Of a stretch of 64,000 bases of DNA, positions 56,612-64,000 are shown piece by piece. The translations under genes were made by a program, and so were the position numbers. Origin of the DNA: Raphanus sativus (taxonomy: Eukaryota; Streptophyta; Magnoliopsida; Brassicales; Brassicaceae). Location of the stretch: NCBI RefSeq assembly GCF_000801105.2, contig NC_079514.1, positions 24,158,293 through 24,222,292 on the forward strand, written 5' to 3'. Each line of letters starts with the position of its first letter. Within the stretch, counting starts at the first letter, position 1. The notes beneath the pieces were generated by a model, which had not been told where the DNA came from, searched no databases, and saw only the letters and a list, made by a program, of their open reading frames with translations.

Positions 56612-58185
56612 AAGAGAGAGATGGAGTAGACAAAGGAACATGGGAAAAAAAGGTGGTGGCTATGGTGGTAAAGGAGAGAGGGAGGGAGGAAAAGAGGGAA
56701 TACACAAAGAAACATGCAGAGAATGAGAAAATGGCGGGGGTATGGTGGTAGAAGAGGGAGAGAGATAAATAGTGGAAGGAAGGGAGGGATGCGGAGGAAG
56801 AAAGAGATGGTATTATGCTATGTTTCTAAATGAAATGGAATACAACAATATTATGTTTTATTTTAAAAATAAAATCTGACTGTACTATATATGTGTGTAA
56901 AATAGTATAAATTTACAGTCTTGATTATAAACTATTATATAAAATTTACAAAATATATGTTTGTTTTGAAATTTTCAAAACATACTATATGTAAAAAAAA
57001 ATATATGTTTTTATCATGTTAACTACAAAGTTTAATAATTGCTTTAACAGAAATTAAAAGTAATTAAAAATAGAAAGGGAAAACATGGTTGTGAGAAAAA
57101 TAAAAATGAAAAAGAAAATCGGAAAAATGCAAGTCAAGGATAATATGACAATTATTTACAAATATCATAGCCTTTCTTTTGTTATGTGTATATACTTCAT
57201 TTAATTCCTATAATGGCTATGATTCCAAATTTCTAAAGCTGATTTTATTTGTTTATTTTACTTTAAGTTATATACCTATGTATTTTTCTCTAGTAGTTGT
57301 ATTTTACCGAGTTCATCCAAACTACACAATTGTTAGTTTTTTTACTTCCATTTAATAAAAGAATCATGGTAGAGTTTTTTTATTACTATACCGTATAGAT
57401 AAATGTCAATGTTATACAAAAATTATGATGCTTGGCGAAGAAACTGTAGCCAGATGTCCGTGTTGTTTTAATGTTTAGTTACTTTTATTTTCTTTCTATA
57501 GGTTATAGTTACTGAGTTAGTTATTGCTTAAACTACTATATATTTATTTTAACATTTGAATCCATGTTGTTGCAAATGGTGGGACTGATATTTATTTTTG
57601 TAGACATTACAAGTTTGGCTGTTTCCTCACTTTTCTATAACTGTTAAAAGGATTTCGCAAAATTTTTTAATCAGTTCTAGGTATTATTTTTTTTTGTTAG
57701 ATGAATTTTTAAAAAAATATTTTCCTTACTCTGTTAATTAATTATAAAATACTATTTATTTTTCTCACAAAAAAAGAAAAATCGTTGAAACAAAATGAAT
57801 CATATTTTTCAACAAAAAAATGAATCATATACACGCTTGGTTTGAAAGAAGAAATCAAAGAAGTTGCAATTATTAAACTGGCGATTAGTTTAACAATAAA
57901 ATGGAACTTGTATATTAGCAGAGCAAGGTTTTCTTTGCCTTAAACATAATCATGATCCCTAATTTAATTACAATGGGACATATCTGTCGTCATAAATATA
58001 TTTTTTGTAATATAATTATCAAAAATCTAGAACACGAAGAAAGTATTTGTTACAAAAAAGAGATAATTTACCACATTAAACCATTTTACCATTTTCTCTA
58101 TATCTAAAAAAACGCCGATGTGAAATTTATTTGTAAATACTTATTAATGATCGACTTGTGCTGGGATTTTTCTTTCAGATTTCAA
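56612..58185. other. Purine-rich repeat, then AT-rich non-coding DNA
   Basis: 56612-56815 continues the GAGAGGGAGGGA repeat interrupted by the LTR element, including two more ATGGTGGTAGA/ATGGTGGTAAA units. 56816-58185 is AT-rich with no exon, RNA gene or complete transposon visible. Confidence 0.55.
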
Positions 58186-59000
58186 CTAGATTTTGATCCG
58201 CGCTTTCAAAGCACGTGTTTATTTTTGGTGAAAACTTTATATAATCACATTTATATAATCCGTCTTGTATATGCATTTATATAACCCGTTTCATATATGT
58301 ATTTTATATCCGAGTTTATTTTCGGTTAAAACTATATTGTAAATGTACTTTTAGGTTTTTAATTTTGAATTAGATATTTTAAATATAAATCAATATAACA
58401 GTTTTATAGTTTTGATCGGTGTTTTGAAACCCGATTCGGACATGCCGTTGAACGGGTTACCGGTTGGTAACCCGATATTTTTAATATTGTGATTTTTTTT
58501 AATAATAAGACAAATTCGGTGACCATAAGTTGGAAATTTGTTTAAAATATATTTATATTTTTCAAAATTGTTTTAAATGATAATGATTGTTGTCAAAATT
58601 AATAATTTTAGAATTAACTAAAATCTTAAAGAATAATCGGCATGCTATTATTGAATTTAAATAACTTACCAGTCTAACCAAACTCATAACGGAACCAAAC
58701 GACTTCACCGAAAACTTTAGTTCTGTTCGGCAATATTCAACCCTATTAGATTTAGAAAAAAGCGGTTTAAAACCAAACCATTAAATAGTTTAAAAAACGA
58801 CGCAGTTTTAAACATGACCGGTTGGAAAAACACTAAAATGATGCAGTATCAAACATCGAAATAATCACATATCGAAATTGAATTAGGAAACCGGCGCGGA
58901 ATGTCCACAATACCTTTAATGAATACAAAGGAAAGATTCATGCTATTTTCCATGATACATATAATTATTTAATTCTATAAAACAAACACCATTTAAATAT
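58186..59000 (-). mobile_element. Helitron 3' terminus (minus), 5' end unresolved
   Basis: ACTAGATTTTGATCCGCGCTTTCAAAGCACG at 58185 is the reverse of a Helitron end (hairpin with GTGCTTT/AAAGCGC arms, then AATCTAGT). The right limit given is arbitrary, because I could not find the TC start. Confidence 0.5.
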
Positions 59001-59404
59001 ATTAGAGCAGAGATAAGTCCAAATCAGCCTTCTTCATCAAAAGAGTTTCGGGAAAAGAGGTTAGTTTTTTTTGTTTCTTAATCACAATTCACAGCCCATG
59101 TGTAACTTATAATCGAGAGCATAGCAATATGATCAAAGAATTGCATTTATCCATTTTTTATCAACACATGATTGAAACCTCAACAAAATACAGAACTGAT
59201 TGAGTTCACAACTAAAAGTCTACAACTTTCAATCACAGTTGCAACTATTCTTTCAATCATGATCCAAAGCAACCAACTTTACAAAAGAACTTGTCTTAAA
59301 GATATTTTAATCAATGCTTAATTGATAACACAATAAAAAAAAAAAGAATGATTCTTGCACAACATACCAGTGTGAGGCGAGAAGGGAAAGTGATTTTGTC
59401 GGAG

Positions 59405-59953
59405 TTATCCTGAGTGATCTCTCTCCACTTCACGCAGGCGTATGGTTTTGCTTAACAACTCAGGGAGCATCACTGACCATGATGACCCTGTAATGCTTGA
59501 GACTGAGGAAGCATCGGCGAAAGAGGGACTGTGACAAAGCCATTTGTGACGTGAAGCCAAGTTTCGATCTGGAAATAGATAGAGCAAAAAGGATAGAGAA
59601 ACCCTTGTTACCAAAAGTCTTCCTACAGTGACCAGCTTTGAGGTCAGAGAAAAAAAGCTGCTGATTAAAGTATCATCGCGGCTTGAGTTGATGCTCCCGT
59701 GGATAAGCGTACACTGTGCGTCAAGAATGAACCAAAAGTTTATAAATTCAGGTTTGTAAAATACGTAATTAGCAAAAATAAGAAACAGAAAGTCGTCGAG
59801 TTTACCTTGATCATCGAGAAGAAGCATATGAAAACTCATAAGCTCTCCACTTTTACTGACATCTCGAGTTTCCCAGAACACGCGTTTGAGCAACGTGTTC
59901 TCGGATTCAGACTAAACACTCTACATATGTCGTACGTGTTCCCATACACATAA
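59405..59953 (-). pseudogene. RPA70/DUF223-like OB-fold gene fragment
   Basis: On the minus strand LLKRVFWETRDVSKSGELMSFHMLLLDDQ is followed by a GTAAAC donor (about 59808), an acceptor GCACAG (about 59720) and CTLIHGSINSS. This order matches the N-terminal domain of plant RPA1-like and DUF223 proteins (RFWE-R--KK-GELMS-DMLLLDE---LI-G-IN). The continuation is out of frame and degenerate. A single-strand DNA-binding protein fragment, perhaps carried by a mobile element, since such genes ride in autonomous Helitrons. Confidence 0.6.
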
Positions 59954-60093
59954 ATCTGAGGAGCATATTATATTTTAATTAAGTGAAGCTGAGAGTATTT
60001 TAGTTGATTGAAAATGGAATTAACAAACAAAAGCAAGATAGTGGGACATGCCTTTTGGTATCCGCTAAAGAAAAAATAACTTCATCCACAGAG

Positions 60094-60860
60094 CTAAAGT
60101 TCCCAGTGTCCTAGTGTTTCGTTAATTCCCATAGCAATAGCTGCACTATGCCAGAAATCACTGATTCTCCTACACTTGAAGATTCGAGGATCAGCTGCTG
60201 CAAAAAAAAAAAAAAGAAAAAAACAGGAAAAAAATCCAAAAATTACCAATTTGAATTTCGGTATTTCAGTATATCTTGATTGAGAAGAATATTGATGGCG
60301 ACAGTGAGGAGTTACAGTTGAGAAAATAGCTATTCCATCTTCAATCCTCAAGAGAGCCTTGAAAGTGTTCATCTCGTGTGTGAGGCAATAGAACCTTGAA
60401 TCAAAGTCGACTGGAAAAAAAAAATCCAAAAGAAAATGTGGAAAGTCAATTACGTTTTCGTAAGATCAACTACATATATTAAGAACACTTGATTATGAAA
60501 ACCTGTAGTTTCTTCTTCAGCATGAGGACCATATATATACGACATCAACAATTAATAGAGAAAGTGAAGAGGCTGTATCTAAGAATGAGAGGATGATTAA
60601 CGAAGGAGTAAAGCATACCTTTTTATAACTAAACTTCCACCGCTTTGCAGATCCAGAAATCTCATTGAATATAGATAGTGTGGGGAAGAGTTATGGAGGG
60701 TTTTGAGATGATAAACGGCGTAATCGTAACGTTGCATTACTCTGAGGAAGAAGATGGAAGGTCGATTTAGAAAACCATGTTGAGATGTTCTGTTGTTCTT
60801 GTGCGGTGAAGAAGAAGTTACTAAACGATACGCCAATGTATCGACAAAAGGCCTGTGACA
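60094..60860 (-). other. Unrecognised spliced-gene candidate
   Basis: On the minus strand: MQRYDYAVYHLKTLHN..MRFLDLQSGGSLVIK ending at an AAAAAG|GTATGC donor (about 60618), then after a CCAG acceptor VDFDSRFYCLTHEMNTFKALLRIEDG (about 60410), and a third piece ending IAMGINETLGHWEL before a stop at 60094. The pieces look coding, but the phases are not proven and I know no matching family. It could be a small gene, or the 5' part of the RPA-like gene beside it. Confidence 0.3.
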
Positions 60861-60950
60861 AAAAAAATACCCAACAAACACTACATAAGCCCAGTGTAAA
60901 CAATTTGAAGCCCAGAACAAAGTGAAATAATGTTTAATGTAACGCAACAT

Positions 60951-62105
60951 TTCAAACGAAAAGAGACAGGTGTCAGATCATGGTGAAACGAAATACTGAC
61001 GTGGCACTTCCTAGAAGGAGGGAGTCTCTCATTTATAGTATAAGATTTTAAGGCTCTTTGAGTTTTGGGTTTTTTTTTTGTCAACTTTTGAGTTTTATTA
61101 ACTCGATGAAGAAGAGTACAAAGTACAAGAAAAGATATATTACACGTGTATTTTAACTAGAGAATAACAACCACGTGGCAAAAAAATATCATGCAAAACA
61201 CCAGAAGCTTCACCGTCGGGAACAAACCACCGTGTTAGCTCCATCTTCTCTACCACAAAGCTGCTACCTCCATGTTCTTGCACTCTTCAAATTCCAATCT
61301 TTCACTCAACCGTAGCTTGTAATCAGAGTTCCTTTATCAACTTCAGTCATAATTCTCGGAAAACTCAGATGATTCAATGAAAGATTTTTATTGGACCACC
61401 TTCAAAAGATGCCAACTTAGCTAAATATCCATTAAAATCAACCAAGATTAATCCAACACCACATCTTCCTTTTCATCAAGGATACTTCACTCAAAGCCAA
61501 ACAATTGGCTCCATAACAAAGAAAGAATGAAGATTGATTCCTGTGAAAAGAAATAAGTGCATAACTGAGGAGAAGATAAGGACCCAACACAAGCAATACG
61601 GGATTTTGATGACACTTTGTGAAAGAAGGAGAACTTATTCAATCAATCCCAGGAAACTAAATAAGAAATTGAAGATTTGCCCAGAAATTGATTGAAACAA
61701 AACAAAAAAAATCGCCTAAGCGAAGAGACAATCGCCTAACGCGAACAGACAATCGCCTAAAGCGAACACGAAATCGATCTACGATCGAACTATAAACATC
61801 AAAAAACAAAATCTCTCTGTTTCTCTCTGCTCCTTCTGAAAGATATGATTTTGATATGAAGGAAAACAGAGAGAATTTTATCTCTCTAAAAGAGAGGAGA
61901 GAGAGTTCGAGTTTCGGGTTTTAAACTTAGCAACAATGTAAAATCAAAAAGTATTAAAGATTTTAGAAAACTTTTTGTTTCGACCAAATTTTTCTTTATT
62001 CAATGAAACCTACATCTTCAAAAGAATTAAGTTTTCGTTAAGATTTTCCTTTCTGGTTTTAGTTATGTTTTCTTGAAACTAGTGAAACATTTGAACATTT
62101 TTAAT
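60951..62105. other. Non-coding; possible LINE/SINE 3' end near 61068
   Basis: TTTTTTTTTTGTCAACTTTTGAGTTTTATTAAC at 61071 looks like a reversed poly(A) end of a non-LTR element, but no ORF follows on the minus strand. 61860-61920 is GAGA-rich. Confidence 0.35.
61710..61770. repeat. Three tandem 20-21-bp units
   Basis: AATCGCCTAAGCGAAGAGAC and two near copies (AATCGCCTAACGCGAACAGAC, AATCGCCTAAAGCGAACACG). Each unit contains an imperfect TCGC...GCGA palindrome. Confidence 0.85.
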
Positions 62106-62524
62106 TATAGGATTTTTAGTGAATTAAACCCCCAACTAAAGATGGATCGTAAAATAAACCCCCAACTAAAGATTTAGTGAAAAAAACACTCAACTTTATT
62201 TCCGTTAGTGATTTAGACCCTCCGTAACGTTTATCGGAATAGTAGACGTGCGTCCGTTAAATTGAAACACTGTGTTTCATACAAAGAGAAAACGTCGTGG
62301 TGTGTGCTCAAATAAGTTGAAATCGCGAGACACAATCCAAAAACCCCCAAATATAAAAATTAGGGTTCTTCAGAAGTGTAAGAAGAGATTGATTGCATCA
62401 TATGTAAGTTACTTTCGTTATATCTGATATCATATATTGATTTCTTTACATGATTCTATAAACTCGATCTGAGCATTTTGTATCATGGTCTTTGTCCAGT
62501 TTGAGTGATATCTGGTAGATTTCG

Positions 62525-62869
62525 ATGGATCTAGGGCGTGGAATTCCAAGGAGGTGCGACTGTGGAGCTGCTACTGTCTTGTTGAGGTCGAACACAGCAA
62601 GGAATCCATGAAGAATGTTCTATCGATGTGGAGCAGTTTCAGGTCAAAATCATGTTTTTAAATGGCTTGATGAAGCACATGATGAAGAGTTTGAAGTTGT
62701 GACAAACAAACTGGTGATGATGGATCAAGATTTGGCTGACATAAAATCAGACCTTGCTGATTTGAAGAAGGACATGAGTGAGATCATTGGAATCATCGAG
62801 TGTCTTAGGCTGAAGTCTTTGATGTCTTTTGTTGTTGTTTATGTCGATGTCTCTGACTTTTCTGATTAA
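62525..62869 (+). pseudogene. GRF-type zinc-finger protein, nonsense-mutated
   Basis: An ATG at 62525 gives MDLGRGIPRRCDCGAATVLL, then RNP-stop-RMFYRC, then FKWLDEAHDEEFEVV and a coiled-coil tail (LADIKSDLADLKKDMSEII), 115 codons in all. The stop (TGA at 62609-62611, codon 29) replaces the conserved Gly of the GRF signature NPGR-FY-C; GGA to TGA is a single change. Zn ligands Cys-x-Cys and the later Cys remain. GRF proteins of this short kind (At4g04775-like) often travel in MULEs. An ATG just after the stop could start only the C-terminal part. Confidence 0.8.
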
Positions 62870-63131
62870 GTGGTTGTTTATGATGTCTCTATTGTTGTTG
62901 TTTATGACGTCTCAATTGTTGTTGTTTACGACTTTGTGTTGTTTATGATGGTAATGACATGAGTTTGTGTTAACTAATAAGCAGCATTGTTACAAAAGAC
63001 ATAAGACATAAGCAGCATAAATATCAAGTATAAATATCAAGTCTAATATATAACATAAGTCTCATCATCCTAAACAAGCAGCATTGTTACAAAAGACATA
63101 AGCAGTTAATAAGTTTCATCATCCTAGATTT

Positions 63132-64000
63132 TTAATACAAGCCAACTTTGAACATTAAAAACATATCAAGCTTCATCAGCTGAAGGTTTTGTGTCGTCTC
63201 CTTTGGGTTCTTGAAAGGTCTTCCACGAGACAGCTTAGGTGGTTTAGGAACATGATCGAGTTTACATTTCCGCTTATTGTGTCCCGTTTGTTGACAATTG
63301 CTACAAGTCTGCAAAATGAAGTAGATGCAAATGAGTGATACAATGAACAATGTTCAGTACACATACAAGAGAGTTAGGCAATTACCATCTTAGTATTGGC
63401 ATGGTAAGATGGAAATTCTGGAACCGGCTTAGGAGCCACAGGAACAATGACTTCTTTACATGATCGTCTATTATGGCCGGTTTGGTGGCAATTGCTACAA
63501 GTCTGCATAATCCAACTAGAAGACATTAATATTGTGAAAGTTAAATGCTTAAAAGGAAAATAGATAGAAGACATTACCACTGGAGGTTTTTGAGAATTTT
63601 GTGATGGTCCATCTTCACTTGGATCTCTGATTCGAGCATTGTTCTTGGGTCGTCCTGGCATTATCCTGTCCGGAGGAGGCATAACAACAACATCACTATG
63701 TGTTTCCCACAACTCCATCCCATTCACAGGAAACAAAAGTGAGCTGTAGCAAAGCTTCCACTTCTCCACTGAATAACACTCTAAAATAACAGTTTCTGGC
63801 AGCTTTGTTTCCTTATACTCGGCATACATCGCAGACATGATATGACAACAAGGAATGCAACTCACATCATACTCTCCACAAGTGCAAGATGTCTTATCTC
63901 GGACATGTACAACGTACTTGTGCTTCCCATGATCCACTTCATAGACGCCTCTTCCACTTGGCAATGTAACACACCACTTCAAACTACGCTTCCGCTTCTC
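63132..64000 (-). CDS. MuDR-type transposase, C-terminal part (cut by window edge)
   Basis: Minus-strand exons >64000-63578, 63502-63386 and 63308-63132, joined in phase with GTAAT...GCAG introns. Exon 1 holds the SWIM zinc finger (CTCGEYDVSCIPCCH), which follows the catalytic domain in MuDR transposases, then MPGRPKN. Exons 2 and 3 each begin TCSNC and each encode a CCHC knuckle (CSNCHQTGHNRRSC and CSNCQQTGHNKRKC). No lesion is seen in the visible part. The N-terminus and the DDE catalytic residues lie beyond the window, so integrity is unknown. Confidence 0.85.

Larger units (their letters stand above)
62108..64000. mobile_element. Mutator-like element (MULE), left end to window edge
   Basis: The left end shows the ATTTTTAGTGAATTAAACCC terminus with an internally doubled TAAACCCCCAACTAAAGAT. 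Behind it are a GRF zinc-finger gene (+) and a MuDR-type transposase (-) pointing at each other, a gene pair typical of Brassicaceae MULEs. The right terminus is outside the window. Confidence 0.72.

Overview
This is nuclear plant DNA, almost certainly from a Brassicaceae genome (Brassica/Raphanus/Arabidopsis relatives). The 5S rRNA spacers, Helitron ends, Athila-like elements, GRF/MULE pair and a close relative of Arabidopsis TPS04 all point that way. Only one intact host gene is evident. The rest is a 5S rDNA block and a dense nest of transposable elements.

Layout. (1) 1-9318: tandem 5S rDNA, 18 recognisable 5S copies, all on the minus strand, about 0.5 kb per unit, with a 100-N assembly gap at 2631-2730. 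Two spacer classes exist, and the middle block is organised as alternating dimers that themselves form a 2-kb tetramer. (2) 10.0-13.4 kb: a 270-bp tandem repeat split by a Helitron that carries a foldback MITE and exon-like fragments. (3) 14893-23032: a complete Athila-like LTR retrotransposon (minus strand, TSD CATGC) with an intact 826-aa gag-protease ORF and no pol. A 699-bp hAT-type element sits in its left LTR. (4) 23.1-27.0 kb: a decayed L1-type LINE (minus) interrupted by a possible organelle-DNA filler and by a solo LTR. (5) 27.0-31.6 kb: an LTR-retroelement fragment, then a CACTA transposon (minus) whose transposase is split by a 1562-bp solo LTR with TSD CCAAG. (6) 33.9-37.5 kb: two Helitrons fused head to tail, the first holding a 5'-truncated LINE. 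(7) 37.6-39.0 kb: a 1420-bp internally deleted Copia element. Then a SINE at 39.4 kb.

(8) 41843-50325 (+): an 11-exon diterpene-type terpene synthase, 777 aa, whose exons join in phase with GT-AG introns. It matches TPS04/geranyllinalool synthase and keeps both class I metal-binding motifs. Its promoter and three of its introns are loaded with Helitrons and a MITE, but no exon is hit. (9) 51821-56611 (+): a young gag-only LTR element with 1225-bp LTRs and TSD AAGAG, inserted in purine-rich repeats. Its diverged relative is the solo LTR inside the CACTA element. (10) 59.4-60.9 kb: remnants of an RPA70/DUF223-like gene and an unrecognised spliced-gene candidate. (11) 62.1 kb to the right edge: a Mutator-like element with a GRF zinc-finger gene (nonsense-mutated) facing a MuDR-type transposase with duplicated zinc-knuckle exons, cut by the window edge.

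I see no bacterial-type system, CRISPR or toxin gene. The most unusual signals are the 5S higher-order repeat, the fused Helitron pair, family-specific palindromic motif arrays in sister LTRs, and the nested insertions whose empty sites can be read directly.
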